This document shows, in pieces, positions 53,501 to 61,529 of a stretch of DNA of 64,000 nt (within the stretch, counting starts at the first letter, position 1; each line of letters opens with the position of its first letter). Source of the stretch: CAZYSK01 sp964649415 (GTDB lineage Bacteria > Chloroflexota > Anaerolineae > B4-G1); contig CAZYSK010000016.1 in the NCBI GenBank assembly GCA_964649415.1, forward strand, positions 28,666 through 92,665. The letters run 5' to 3'. The notes below the pieces were generated by a model that was not told the origin of the DNA, did not search any database, and saw only the letters and a list, made by a program, of their open reading frames with translations. The translations under genes were made by a program, and so were the position numbers.

Positions 53501-56204
53501 AGCCAGACTGCAGGTAGAAATCCACGCCCGGATTCACGAACAAGGGATCGGTCCCCATCATGCCTGCGCCGCCGGGCCTCGCGTCGTCGTGATAGTCACC
53601 ACCGGTGTTTCCCCACACGTCGCAGTACGTTGGAGTGACAACAACGGCGCTGTCGATGCCATACTCACCGTTGTCCACGATGACGTTGTTGCGAATGGTG
53701 GGGACGTCGCCCGAACCCCAGAACCTCCAAATGCCGCTGCCAGCGTTGCCGTAAATCGTGTTGTTCTGAATCAGCCCGCCGCTTTCCCTGAGGAAAACGC
53801 CATGACCACCGTCACCCACGTTGTCGTAGATCAGGTTGTTCTCAATCGTGATCGGCACGTAGGCGTAGATCCCGCCCCCACGGACGCTGCTGAACAGACC
53901 AACGCGGCCGGTGTTCCTGTAGATGCGATTTGCCTGCACCAACGGGATGGCATCGCCATTGGCAGCAATCCCGCCTCCGGCTCTGGCCGAGTTGCTGTAG
54001 ATGTCGTTGTGCTGTACGAGAACGTAGTTGCTGATGTATATGCCGCCGCCATCCGAGGATTCATACGCCGTGTTGGTGCTGACGGTGTTATGCTGAACCG
54101 TCGGGCCAGAAGCGGAACCTATCTGCCCCTGAGCGTAAATCCCTCCCCCGCCGTACCCCTGGTTGCCCCCCGCCGTGTTACTATACACCCAGTTGTACGC
54201 CACCACGACCCCACCTGACACGTCGCGAACGTATATGCCGCCACCGTTTCCATCACACACGTTGCTGTAGACCGTGTTCCGGCGGACCGCCGCGGCGGCA
54301 TCGTAGACGCAGATGCCACCTCCGTGCCCGACGTGGTTTTCCCCCTCGGAGGTGGACTCGTTGCCATACACGACGTTGCCCCACACCGTCGCGGCGGCCC
54401 GCACGCAAATGCCGCCACCGCCGTCGTCTCCCCCAGTAGACGGATTCTGGTTGGAATGGATGGTGTTGCTATACACCAACGCGTCGGCGTGCCCGACGTA
54501 TATCCCGCCGCCGCCGATGTACGCAGCGCCTGCCCCACTCGCCACGTTGCTGTAGATCTCGTTTGAATACACGCGCGCGCCACTGTTGACGTACAGCCCG
54601 CCGCCGCTGTCACCGGCCGCATTGCTGTAGACCTGGTTGTACCGTAACACGTGAGCAGCGCCGTCCAGGTAGAACCCGCCGCCGTTGTCGTCAGTGGTGC
54701 CGGTGATCAGGCCGTTTGAGACGCGCAGACCCTCTACCACCACCGCGCCGGTGCTGTTGACGTAGATCGCGCGCCCCTGTGCCTGCGCATCCAGGACGGT
54801 GGGATATGCGTCCCAGTCCGGATTGCTCCAGTTGGTGAGCGTGTAGCCACCGCGCAACGTGAGCGCCTTGCTGATGTACGCGGTCTGGAGCAGTCCGCCT
54901 CGCGTCTCGACGCCGGCACAGCGACCGGCCACCGCGATCAGATCGCCCGCGCCGGCCGCGTCCACTGCCGCCTGAACAGTCGTATACACCCGCCCGCTGC
55001 CCAGACGGGCGAAGCAGGTGCCCGCGTAGTAGGATTCATGCGCGCCGATGTCGGAATGCCCCCCGAAGGGACGCGCGTGCCCCTCGTAGTCCAGGCCTGA
55101 GGTCTGCGTGAGCGGCACCTGATCCACGCACGGCGACCCGGTCGCGAGGCGGAAATCTCCCCCGTCCGGGTCCACGAAGAGCGGATCGGTCGAGGTGAAG
55201 ACGGTGACCGCACCCATGCCGACTCCGCCTGTGTCGTCAGCCGCGTTGTCCCACACGTCGTTGTAGCCCAGGAGCGGATATGCGCCCAGGGCTGCGTAGA
55301 TGCCGCCGCCGGAGGAGGCCCTGTTGCGGGCCACAATCGTGGCGCTGACGACCGGCGCGCCGCCCGCCGCGACGTAGATGCCACCGCCGCTGCCCCCACT
55401 GCCGACGGCGTTAGAGTACAACGTGTTGTGCTGCAGAAGGGGCGTCCCTCCAGCCACGTACACCCCACCGCCCCGAGCGCTCGGCTGATCGCTCTGGTTG
55501 AGGTAGATCAGATTGCTCTCCACCACCGGCGAGCCAGAGGCGACGTACAGGCCACACCCCTCGATAGTTGCCACGTTGTCGTGGATGCGGTTGCGGCGCA
55601 ACGTCGGTGAGCCACCAGAGACGTAGACGCCAGCTCCCTGGCCGGCCCGGCCGTCGAAGATGTGGAACCCCTCGACAACCGGCGCGATGTCGGCCGCGAT
55701 GGACACCACCCGCGCCGTCCCCTCGCCGTCCAGGTGGGTGGGATATGCCTGTGGATCGGGGAACGCCCAGCCATTCGTGCTCGTGTAGCCCCCCTGGAGC
55801 GTGAGCGTCTTGGTGATCTCGACGACCGTGCCATCGCCATCAACGTCGTTGTACACGCCCTGGGCGACCTTGACGGTGCCGCCGGGGGCAATGGCGCTCA
55901 CCGCAGCCTGGACGCTGGTGTAGGGCGCACATGCGCTTTCGAGACACACCGTGATGACGTCCGGCGCGGCGCTCCCTTGGGACAGACGAGCCATTGGTGG
56001 AGACTCGGATGGCGCGCGAACAGGATTGGGCAAGGTCGCAGAACGTGGCGCGGCCTCGCTACCCGCAGGTTGGATTTCTACGGGCTCAGGCGAGGCCGCG
56101 TACACGTGCTCCCGCGTAATACTCAATAACCCAAACAATGCTGCCAGGCCGAATACGGCCAGGCCCAAAGCTAAGACAAAGCGCCAGATAGACTTTGCGC
56201 CCAT
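50520..56204 (-). CDS. 5' part of the giant surface protein gene (beta-helix and Ig-like modules)
   Basis: ATG 56204 is taken as start (MGAKSIWRFVLALGLAVFGL, a signal peptide ending near VYA-AS), with GGGAG 5 bases upstream; the frame runs open to 56267. About 1,894 residues follow to TGA 50520. Four right-handed beta-helix modules begin near 55945, 55020, 53385 and 51865, each with TVQAAVD-type openings, LTLRGGYTLTNW strands, rungs like NTIHSNQN/GGGIYV, and closing DIGAHES or DVGAYEF signatures of choice-of-anchor Q domains. Ig-like repeats occur near 52.5-51.9 and 50.9-50.5 kb. The next repeat continues in the same frame after the stop, so this is probably half of one gene of about 4,750 codons. 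The likely location is the cell surface. Confidence 0.85.
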   Translation of the reverse strand: MGAKSIWRFVLALGLAVFGLAALFGLLSITREHVYAASPEPVEIQPAGSEAAPRSATLPNPVRAPSESPPMARLSQGSAAPDVITVCLESACAPYTSVQAAVSAIAPGGTVKVAQGVYNDVDGDGTVVEITKTLTLQGGYTSTNGWAFPDPQAYPTHLDGEGTARVVSIAADIAPVVEGFHIFDGRAGQGAGVYVSGGSPTLRRNRIHDNVATIEGCGLYVASGSPVVESNLIYLNQSDQPSARGGGVYVAGGTPLLQHNTLYSNAVGSGGSGGGIYVAAGGAPVVSATIVARNRASSGGGIYAALGAYPLLGYNDVWDNAADDTGGVGMGAVTVFTSTDPLFVDPDGGDFRLATGSPCVDQVPLTQTSGLDYEGHARPFGGHSDIGAHESYYAGTCFARLGSGRVYTTVQAAVDAAGAGDLIAVAGRCAGVETRGGLLQTAYISKALTLRGGYTLTNWSNPDWDAYPTVLDAQAQGRAIYVNSTGAVVVEGLRVSNGLITGTTDDNGGGFYLDGAAHVLRYNQVYSNAAGDSGGGLYVNSGARVYSNEIYSNVASGAGAAYIGGGGIYVGHADALVYSNTIHSNQNPSTGGDDGGGGICVRAAATVWGNVVYGNESTSEGENHVGHGGGICVYDAAAAVRRNTVYSNVCDGNGGGIYVRDVSGGVVVAYNWVYSNTAGGNQGYGGGGIYAQGQIGSASGPTVQHNTVSTNTAYESSDGGGIYISNYVLVQHNDIYSNSARAGGGIAANGDAIPLVQANRIYRNTGRVGLFSSVRGGGIYAYVPITIENNLIYDNVGDGGHGVFLRESGGLIQNNTIYGNAGSGIWRFWGSGDVPTIRNNVIVDNGEYGIDSAVVVTPTYCDVWGNTGGDYHDDARPGGAGMMGTDPLFVNPGVDFYLQSGSPCIGAADPNSGSYPDGDYDGVARPIGSRADVGAYEFRSGTCFARIGDAGQVYTDVQAAVDIAPTGGEVRVAGVCQGVSSRQDGGATVLQTVYISKALTLHGGYTLTNWATPSSQTVLDADGLGRGVYITGTGAVTVDGFIVREGQATSGGGLYVATALDPTIQNVVFYANQADDDGGGFGSAGGSPRLTNNTFVSNTAAQDGGAVYLGPGSPVISNTIVVSNAAASGGGLFAAVGAVPSLAYNDVWQNTGGNYVNVSAGETDMQADPHFVDAAGGDFHLLADSPCVHHGDPATGLALDFEGDARPLPAGGWYDIGADESVSYPDVDFEPHSSTMTGTPGLSTIHPHVLTNTGSVDDVYVLHHELITSGLGTGWQVHYTQIFTLAPGQREEAPITLDVPADAVSDTVATVIVTATSQLNDAAVDVVSNTTLVNWNPGVSLTPPYAESMNPGEAKAYLHTLANTGNAPDTFVISHTSAYGWSVLTPTQDVALGPGITTTLWVTVNVPATAPGGLVETVVVTASSLNPLSGVSAVVTDTIEVNHTTGERYVATNGSDGLNNCLVSDAPCRTIDHAVEQAVTGDLVKVAEGTYYEHNVTLNKNITLRGGYTAGGFNAWEVSYPQEYPTIVDAQGAGRVFYIFGAPTVEGFVIQGGATAGSGGGVYIYSSGSPVVRSNVISGNTAGAYGGGIHNELGNPTLEQNALAFNTAPRGGGFSSAAGSPGFWSNTVYDNVAGVDGGGVYVAGGSARIWHDTIYGNAADRGGGIFLAGSGSPSVKNAIVAENTAASSGGGVNSQAAGADLDYNDVWNNTNGDYTGATPGPSSIFPGEDPQFVNAASRNFHVWYTSPCVNEGDDTVVTEDFEGQPRKMGPAPDIGADEYRRLGVTLEPDNALGADSGATIYYYHTVTNSGNYTDTFAISAHSSEDWDVTPPQPVEVGPGEADEIEVRIRIPAQAVGSTIDTTVVTATSTINADESDAAMNTTTISRTYGASWKG

Positions 56205-56421
56205 CTCCTCTCCCGACCCAAGACCACAAAAGCGATCCCAGTATAGAGGCGCGGAGACCGCGCCCACTTGACGTCAGCGAATGAGAACCACCCACCGCGG
56301 GGCCAATCGACGCGCATCAGGCGCACAGAGACCCGCGCTGTGGGCGGCATGCTGACGCATGCCACACAGGCGACCGCCACTGCCAGGAGAACGAACCTGC
56401 ACGCCCGGTTGACTTGCAGTC

Positions 56422-56450
56422 AGTATAGCATGGTCTATGGCGTGAATCAA
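56422..56450 (-). promoter_or_regulatory. promoter of the giant surface-protein gene
   Basis: On the - strand TTGATT (56450-56445), 17 bases, TATACT (56427-56422). The start codon at 56204 is about 210 bases downstream, leaving a long leader. Confidence 0.75.
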
Positions 56451-56458
56451 GGGGTACT

Positions 56459-56468
56459 ATGGTACCAT
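56459..56468. promoter_or_regulatory. palindrome upstream of the giant-gene promoter, possible operator
   Basis: ATGGTACCAT, a perfect 10-bp palindrome centred about 16 bases upstream of the -35 hexamer, with further GGTA/GTAC direct repeats around it (56452-56479). Its position would suit an activator or repressor, but no regulator gene is nearby. Confidence 0.35.
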
Positions 56469-56489
56469 TGGGGTGGTATGTAGGTGAAG

Positions 56490-56523
56490 AGACCCTAAAG
56501 GTTTCAGAAAACCTTTAGGGTCT
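56490..56523 (-). repeat. perfect 15-bp-arm hairpin after the methyltransferase gene
   Basis: AGACCCTAAAGGTTT (56490-56504), loop CAGA, AAACCTTTAGGGTCT (56509-56523). It lies 23 bases past the methyltransferase stop. It lacks a T-run on either strand, so it is either a weak terminator/3'-end stabiliser or a dispersed repeat; AGGGTCT recurs just beyond (GGGTCTGCTATCTCAT). Confidence 0.8.
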
Positions 56524-56546
56524 GGTATCTCATAGGGTCTGCTATC

Positions 56547-57482
56547 TCATCCGAGAGCGCCCCGCGCATCCTGCGCCGGCTTCTGAGCGTACGCCGTAAA
56601 CAGGTCACCCAGGTTCACCGGCACGGCCAACCCGCGCAGCCCCAGCTTCGTTACCAGCCACTCCGCCGGCAGGCCAACGAACGGCACCAGCGCGCCGACA
56701 CGGTTCATCAGGTAGCCCAAGCGCTGGAAGCGTCCCTGGGGCCGATCGCCCAACACACAGAAACCGCAGTCCTCCAACATCGCGCGCAGCGTGCTTCGCG
56801 AGAAGTAGTATATATGCATCTCCATCAGCCACGGCCAACGCCCGCCCATCAACCGGGCAAAGAGGCTGTCGATGTCCATCGTGTGCACGACCGCCAGGCC
56901 GCCGGGCTTGAGCAACTGATACGCCCGCTGGAGCACGCCACTGGGATCGGTCACGTGCTCGATCACGTCCCACATCGTCACGACGTCGAAAGCCCCCTCG
57001 GGCAGGTCCGCCGTGTCCAGCGTACCTTCCACCACGCGGAGCCCCCGCGCCCGCGCCTGGGCCACCGCCCACCGAGAGGGATCCACCCCCCACGCGTCCC
57101 ACCCGTGGCGGGCCGCGATCTCAACAAACACCCCCGTATAGCAGCCCACGTCCAGGAGCGGACGACCATTGGGCGGCCCGGTGATGTGCTCTAGAGGTCT
57201 GAGATGGCGCTCGAAGGTCAACACGCGCCCCTCCCGCTCCTCAACGTAGAGCGGGTCCTCGACCGCCTGGTAGGTCTCGACGATATCACATCCGTCGGGA
57301 CGCGGATCGGTGTACACCAGGCCGCAGCGCCGGCACTGCACGATCGTGTGGTGGCGGCCGTACCCGCTATGGGTGCAACGGAACGCCCGCCAGTCGCCGT
57401 GACCCTCCGCCTCGATCGTGCATGGGTAGCGCACGACGTTGTCGTCAGCGCCGCAGAGGTTACAGTGCACGTGTTCCATCAC
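56547..57482 (-). CDS. class I SAM-dependent methyltransferase with N-terminal Cys motif
   Basis: A 311-residue protein. The N-terminus has CNLCGADDNVVRY and a later IVQCRRCGLVYTDPRPDGCD, two CxxC pairs that make a zinc-binding element common in sugar/polyketide C-methyltransferase-like proteins. A class I methyltransferase core follows: GRPLLDVGCYTGVFVEIAAR (motif I), then FDVVTMWDVIEHVTDPSGVL (motif post-I/acidic) and AYQLLKPGGLAVVHT. The start (GTG 57482 or ATG 57479) overlaps the stop of the GT2 gene, so the two are coupled. The acceptor is unknown; sugar or lipid-linked glycan modification is a reasonable inference from the partner gene. Confidence 0.9.
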   Translation of the reverse strand: MMEHVHCNLCGADDNVVRYPCTIEAEGHGDWRAFRCTHSGYGRHHTIVQCRRCGLVYTDPRPDGCDIVETYQAVEDPLYVEEREGRVLTFERHLRPLEHITGPPNGRPLLDVGCYTGVFVEIAARHGWDAWGVDPSRWAVAQARARGLRVVEGTLDTADLPEGAFDVVTMWDVIEHVTDPSGVLQRAYQLLKPGGLAVVHTMDIDSLFARLMGGRWPWLMEMHIYYFSRSTLRAMLEDCGFCVLGDRPQGRFQRLGYLMNRVGALVPFVGLPAEWLVTKLGLRGLAVPVNLGDLFTAYAQKPAQDARGALG

Positions 57483-58219
57483 AGTGGCTTCCGTCCGGGC
57501 GCTGCACCCGGCGCTAGGCGCGCCCAGGCCAATCGGAGAACCGTACCCAGTGCTTTGCGGATCTCGTCCTTCGATATCTTCGAACTGCCCAGGCGGCGAT
57601 TCTCGAATAGGATGGGCACCTCCCCCACCCGCCAGCCGCGCCGCTGGACCCGATACAGCATCTCGATCAGGAACGAATACCCGCTGGCCTTGATCCCATC
57701 CAACGACATCCCCTCCAGGACCTCGCGCCGGTAACAGCGGAAACCGGCTGTCGCGTCGCGGGCGCGCAGACCAAGCATCGTACGGGCGAACGCGTTCGCC
57801 CCCCAGCTCAGCAGCTTGCGGCCCACGGTGCAGCCGTCGGTGCCCCCGCCCGGCACGTAGCGCGAGCCGATGACTAGATCGTAGCCTTGGCTGATCTTGT
57901 CCACCATTGCGGGGATGTAGCGCGGGTTGTGGGAGAAATCGGCATCCATCGTGCAGACCAGGTCCGCGCCCTCGGCCAATGCCCGCTTGAAGCCAGCGAT
58001 GTACGCCGTGCCCAGGCCCAGCTTGCCGGCGCGATGAAGCACCCCCACTCGCCCGTCGTGCCGCGCCGCCAGACCATCAACGATAGCACCTGTGCCGTCG
58101 GGGGAATTGTCGTCCACGACGAAGACCCGCACAGCCGTCGGCAGGGCGAGCAGTTGTGACACCAGTGCCTCGATATTCTCCCGCTCATTGTACGTGGGTA
58201 CGATCACCACTACTTCCAA
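57479..58219 (-). CDS. GT2 polyprenyl-phosphate mannosyltransferase-like (Dpm1/Ppm1 type)
   Basis: A 246-residue GT2 enzyme of the dolichol-phosphate-mannose synthase type, without C-terminal membrane helices. Motifs: VVIVPTYNERENIEALVSQL, VFVVDDNSPDGTGAIVDGL, the DxD site in DLVCTMDADFSHNPRYIPAM, and GYDLVIGSRYVPGG. The frame is open to 58624, but that extension is made of 10-residue repeats from the 30-bp DNA repeat, so I choose TTG 58219 with GGAGG 5 bases upstream, where homology begins. It would make the polyprenyl-phosphate sugar that GT39 enzymes use. It is coupled to the methyltransferase. Confidence 0.9.
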   Translation of the reverse strand: MEVVVIVPTYNERENIEALVSQLLALPTAVRVFVVDDNSPDGTGAIVDGLAARHDGRVGVLHRAGKLGLGTAYIAGFKRALAEGADLVCTMDADFSHNPRYIPAMVDKISQGYDLVIGSRYVPGGGTDGCTVGRKLLSWGANAFARTMLGLRARDATAGFRCYRREVLEGMSLDGIKASGYSFLIEMLYRVQRRGWRVGEVPILFENRRLGSSKISKDEIRKALGTVLRLAWARLAPGAAPGRKPL

Positions 58220-58250
58220 GACCACCTCCAGACTCCACACCACACACAGA

Positions 58251-58370
58251 CCGTAGGGGCAGCGCCTCGTGCCTGCCCGATTATGGGGGCAACACCTCGT
58301 GCCCGCCCGACTGTAGGGGCAGCGCCTCGTGCCTGCCCGACTACAGGGGCAATACCTCGTGCCTGCCCCA
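58251..58370. repeat. four tandem 30-bp repeats
   Basis: Exact 30-base period: 58251-58280, 58281-58310, 58311-58340, 58341-58370. The unit is of the form CTGTAGGGGCAGCGCCTCGT followed by GCCTGCCCGA. Each unit holds GGGCA...TGCCC arms that can pair. The period is a multiple of three, which leaves the - strand frame open and falsely extends the GT2 ORF. Confidence 0.9.
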
Positions 58371-58508
58371 TTGCGCGACCACAAGGGTACGCCCCTGCAT
58401 CTGGAACAGGAGATCAATTGTAACCCTCTTGGGGAGATCATGCAAGGTTGCTGGACCGGAGGCTGTGTTGGAAATACGTAAGAAAGGCAATCCCCGGCGA
58501 TTTGTGTA

Positions 58509-58537
58509 TTGACTTCGGCCGCGTTACATGGTATATT
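58509..58537 (+). promoter_or_regulatory. consensus promoter of the copper-handling genes
   Basis: TTGACT (58509-58514), 17 bases, TATATT (58532-58537). Start codon 58584 is about 40 bases past the expected transcription start. No obvious CsoR- or CueR-type dyad overlaps it. Confidence 0.8.
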
Positions 58538-58583
58538 AAAAAAGAGTTTGATCGTACAAATTGGTGATAAGGAGGACCCGGCC

Positions 58584-58787
58584 ATGACCCGCAAGACGTT
58601 CAGAGTCCCCAACATCAGCTGCAATCACTGCGTGATGACAATCAAGCGCGAGCTGGAGAAACTGGAGGGCGTCACCCAGGTGAGCGGCAACGCCGAGACC
58701 AAAGAGGTCAGCGCCGAGTGGGAATCGCCGGCCACGTGGGACGGCATCAAATCCCTCCTGGCTGAGATCAATTATCCAGTGGAATGA
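58584..58787 (+). CDS. copZ: copper chaperone, HMA domain (CopZ-like)
   Basis: A 67-residue single heavy-metal-associated domain (beta-alpha-beta-beta-alpha-beta). The metal site is NISCNHCVMTIKREL with the two Cys of CxxC; His replaces the second variable position, as in some CopZ/MerP-like proteins. ATG 58584 has AAGGAGG 8 bases upstream; the frame is open further up without a signal. Delivery of Cu(I) to the CopA pump encoded 107 bases downstream is the natural inference. Confidence 0.93.
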   Translation: MTRKTFRVPNISCNHCVMTIKRELEKLEGVTQVSGNAETKEVSAEWESPATWDGIKSLLAEINYPVE

Positions 58788-58795
58788 AAACAAGC

Positions 58796-58880
58796 ACCAC
58801 GTAATACGCAACACGCAGCACGCAATTACGTAATACTTATAGGCAACACGTGATATGTATTGCGTATTGCGTGATACTTG
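58796..58880. repeat. imperfect inverted/tandem repeat between copZ and copA
   Basis: Built from ACGTAATAC, ACGCAACAC and ACGCAATAC words on the left and GTATTGCGT words on the right. The two halves are imperfect reverse complements (e.g. CACGTAATACGCAACAC versus GTATTGCGTATTGCGTG). A long weak hairpin in the copZ-copA message is possible. Confidence 0.6.
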
Positions 58881-58893
58881 AGGAGATTCGCAC

Positions 58894-61341
58894 TTGGCCA
58901 ATGAGACCAAGCTTACCCTGCCTATCACCGGTATGACGTGCGCCAATTGCGCCGCCACCGTCGAGCGCAGCCTGAAGAAGGCAGACGGCGTTTCCGATGC
59001 TATGGTGAACTTCGCCACCGAGCAGGCGACGGTGACGCTCGACCCGGCACAACTGAGGCCTGACGAGTTGATGAAGCGCGTGAAGGACGCGGGCTACGGG
59101 GTCGTCACCGCCCACGTCGAGTTGCCCATCACGGGCATGACGTGCGCAAACTGCGTCGCCACCGTGGAGCGGACGCTGAACCGAAAGGTGCCCGGCGTCG
59201 TCCGGGCGGACGTCAATCTCGCCACCGAGCGGGCCGCCGTCGAGTACGTCCCGGGCGCGGCATCTATCGCGGACATGGTGCGCGCCGTCGAGCAGGCCGG
59301 CTACGGCGTGGTGCAGGCAGCCGAGCAAGAGCAACTGGAGGATGTCGAGGCCCAGGCCCGCCGGGCGGAGATCGCCGACCAGACCCGCAAGTTCTGGGTG
59401 GGCGCTGCCTTTGCCCTGCCGCTCTTCCTGCTCAGCATGGCGCGCGACTTCGGCCTGCTGGGCCAGTGGGCGCACGCCACCTGGGTCAACTGGCTGTTCC
59501 TGGCCCTGGCTACGCCGGTCCAGTTCTACACCGGCTGGGATTACTACGTCGGCGCCTTCCACGCGCTGCGAAACCGCAGCGCTAACATGGACGTCTTGGT
59601 CGCCATGGGCTCATCGGTCGCCTACCTGTACAGCCTCGTGGTACTCCTCTTCCCGGCGGGGGGCCAGCACGTGTACTTCGAGACGTCGGCCGTCATCATC
59701 ACGCTGATCAAACTGGGCAAACTGCTGGAAGCCCGGGCCAAGGGCAAGACGGGCGAGGCCATCCGCAAGCTGATGGGGCTGCGCCCCAAGACCGCCCGCG
59801 TCGTGCGGGACGACAGTGAGATGGAGGTGCCGGTCGGGGACGTGCGCGTCGGTGATCTGGTCATCGTGCGGCCCGGCGAGCGCGTGCCGGTGGACGGGGT
59901 CGTCGTCGATGGACACTCGGCGGTGGACGAGAGCATGCTCACCGGCGAGCCGATCCCAGTCGACAAGCACCCCGGCGACGAGATCATCGGCGCGACGATC
60001 AACAAGCAAGGACGGCTCAAATTCGAGGCCACGCGGGTTGGCGCGGAGACCGCGCTGGCTCAGATCATCCGGTTGGTGCGGGAGGCCCAGGGCAGCAAGG
60101 CTCCCATCCAGCGGCTGGCCGACCGGGTGGCGGCTGTCTTCGTCCCGGCCGTCATCGTGATCGCACTGCTCACCTTCGCCGTCTGGTGGGCCATCGGCGG
60201 CGACGTCACCGCGGCCTTGATCCGCCTCGTGGCGGTCCTGGTGATCTCGTGCCCCTGCGCTCTGGGTCTGGCCACCCCGACCTCCATTATGGTCGGCACG
60301 GGCCGGGGGGCAGAGATGGGCATCCTGTTCAAGAACAGCGAGGCGCTGGAGACCGCCCACCGCCTCCAGGTCGTGGTGGTGGACAAGACAGGCACGCTCA
60401 CCGTCGGCAAACCCTCCGTCACTGACGTCATCGCGTCCGGCCCACAAGACACAGAATTGGAAACGCTGCTGCGCCTAGCCGCATCGGCCGAGCGGGGCTC
60501 CGAACACCCGCTGGCGCAGTCGATCGTCGCCGAAGCAGAAGCCCGGGGCCTGCAACTGGCCGAGCCGCAGGCATTCGAGGCCGTGCCAGGCAAGGGCATC
60601 CGCGCCCAGGTGGAGGGCCAGGCGGTGCTGGCGGGAAAGCCGGCATGGCTGGAAGCCGAAGGCGTGTCGCTGGGGAACCTCAGCGCCGACGTGGAGCGGC
60701 TTCAGGCAGAGGCCAGGACGGCCGTCGTGGTCGCCGTGGACGGAGAGACTGCGGGCATCTTGGGCATCGCCGACACATTGAAGGACAGCTCCAGGGAGGC
60801 CGTCGCACAGATGCACGCATTGGGACTGGAGGTGGCGATGCTCACCGGCGACAACCGGCGCACTGCCGAGGCCATCGCCGCACAGGCCGGCATTGACCGG
60901 GTGCTTGCGGAGGTGCTGCCCGCCGACAAGGCAGCCCAGGTGAAGCAGCTACAGGCGGATGGCCACAGGGTCGCCATGGTTGGCGATGGCATCAACGACG
61001 CACCCGCGCTGGCCCAGGCCGACGTCGGGGTGGCGCTGGGCACCGGCACCGACGTGGCCATGGAGACCGCCGATGTGACCCTTATGCGGGGCGACCTGCG
61101 GGCGGTGCCCCAGGCGCTGGCGCTCAGCCGGGCCACGATGCGCACGATCAAACAGAACCTTTTCTGGGCCTTCTTCTACAACGTGGTGCTTATCCCTGTG
61201 GCCGCCGGTGTGCTCTACCCCTTTCCATGGGTGCCCGACGTCCTGCGCCAACTGCACCCCGTGCTGGCCGCGCTGGCCATGGCCTTCAGCAGCGTCACCG
61301 TCGTCAGCAACAGCCTGCTGCTGAGGCGAGCCCGCCTGTGA
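58894..61341 (+). CDS. copA: copper-translocating P1B-type ATPase with two N-terminal HMA domains
   Basis: An 815-residue P1B ATPase that exports Cu(I). Two HMA domains carry GMTCANC at residues 13-19 (Cys16/19) and 81-87 (Cys84/87). Eight membrane helices surround the CPC metal site (VISCPCALGLATP, Cys453 and Cys455). The actuator TGEPIPV loop, phosphorylation site DKTGTLT (Asp497), SEHPLAQSI nucleotide-binding HP motif, and MLTGDNRRT and MVGDGINDAPAL hinge motifs are all present. The final helix has NLFWAFFYNVVLIPVAAG, then MAFSSVTVVSNSLLLRRARL, of Cu(I) subgroup type (NY and MxxS residues replaced partly). The start is TTG 58894, with GAGGAG 9 bases upstream. It probably forms an operon with copZ; no regulator gene is adjacent. 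Confidence 0.97.
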   Translation: MANETKLTLPITGMTCANCAATVERSLKKADGVSDAMVNFATEQATVTLDPAQLRPDELMKRVKDAGYGVVTAHVELPITGMTCANCVATVERTLNRKVPGVVRADVNLATERAAVEYVPGAASIADMVRAVEQAGYGVVQAAEQEQLEDVEAQARRAEIADQTRKFWVGAAFALPLFLLSMARDFGLLGQWAHATWVNWLFLALATPVQFYTGWDYYVGAFHALRNRSANMDVLVAMGSSVAYLYSLVVLLFPAGGQHVYFETSAVIITLIKLGKLLEARAKGKTGEAIRKLMGLRPKTARVVRDDSEMEVPVGDVRVGDLVIVRPGERVPVDGVVVDGHSAVDESMLTGEPIPVDKHPGDEIIGATINKQGRLKFEATRVGAETALAQIIRLVREAQGSKAPIQRLADRVAAVFVPAVIVIALLTFAVWWAIGGDVTAALIRLVAVLVISCPCALGLATPTSIMVGTGRGAEMGILFKNSEALETAHRLQVVVVDKTGTLTVGKPSVTDVIASGPQDTELETLLRLAASAERGSEHPLAQSIVAEAEARGLQLAEPQAFEAVPGKGIRAQVEGQAVLAGKPAWLEAEGVSLGNLSADVERLQAEARTAVVVAVDGETAGILGIADTLKDSSREAVAQMHALGLEVAMLTGDNRRTAEAIAAQAGIDRVLAEVLPADKAAQVKQLQADGHRVAMVGDGINDAPALAQADVGVALGTGTDVAMETADVTLMRGDLRAVPQALALSRATMRTIKQNLFWAFFYNVVLIPVAAGVLYPFPWVPDVLRQLHPVLAALAMAFSSVTVVSNSLLLRRARL

Positions 61342-61529
61342 CACCGCATTAACGCCGCGTTAACCTGCCAACAACACCGAGTTAAACGAGAGATGCTACA
61401 ATCTATAGTCCGAATCGCGCGGGGAAGACTGCCGCGGATAGAGAAATGCGCGGCAAGATGCTTCATCTCGGCGCAGAGGTACACGTGATAGTTTGAGCAA
61501 CCTATAGACAGCCAAGTAAGGAGGGTAAA

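Larger units (their letters stand above)
56205..56546. other. 342-base gap upstream of the giant gene
   Basis: No gene. It contains, from high to low coordinates, a 15-bp-arm hairpin (56490-56523), a 10-bp palindrome (56459-56468), the promoter of the giant gene (56422-56450), and a leader of about 210 bases with a short inverted repeat GGCATGCTGACGCATGCC (56348-56365). Confidence 0.75.
58220..58583. other. 364-base gap between divergent GT2 and copper genes
   Basis: No gene. 58251-58370 is a four-unit 30-bp tandem repeat. 58371-58505 is unremarkable sequence. 58509-58537 is the copper operon promoter. The start of the GT2 transcript must lie close to the tandem repeats, but I see no clear promoter for it. 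Confidence 0.7.

Noticed and set aside
58251..58370. CRISPR array or repeat-protein N-terminus of the GT2
   Set aside because: Units abut with no spacers. The encoded 10-residue repeats precede the GT2 domain without homology, and a good SD with TTG start lies after them.
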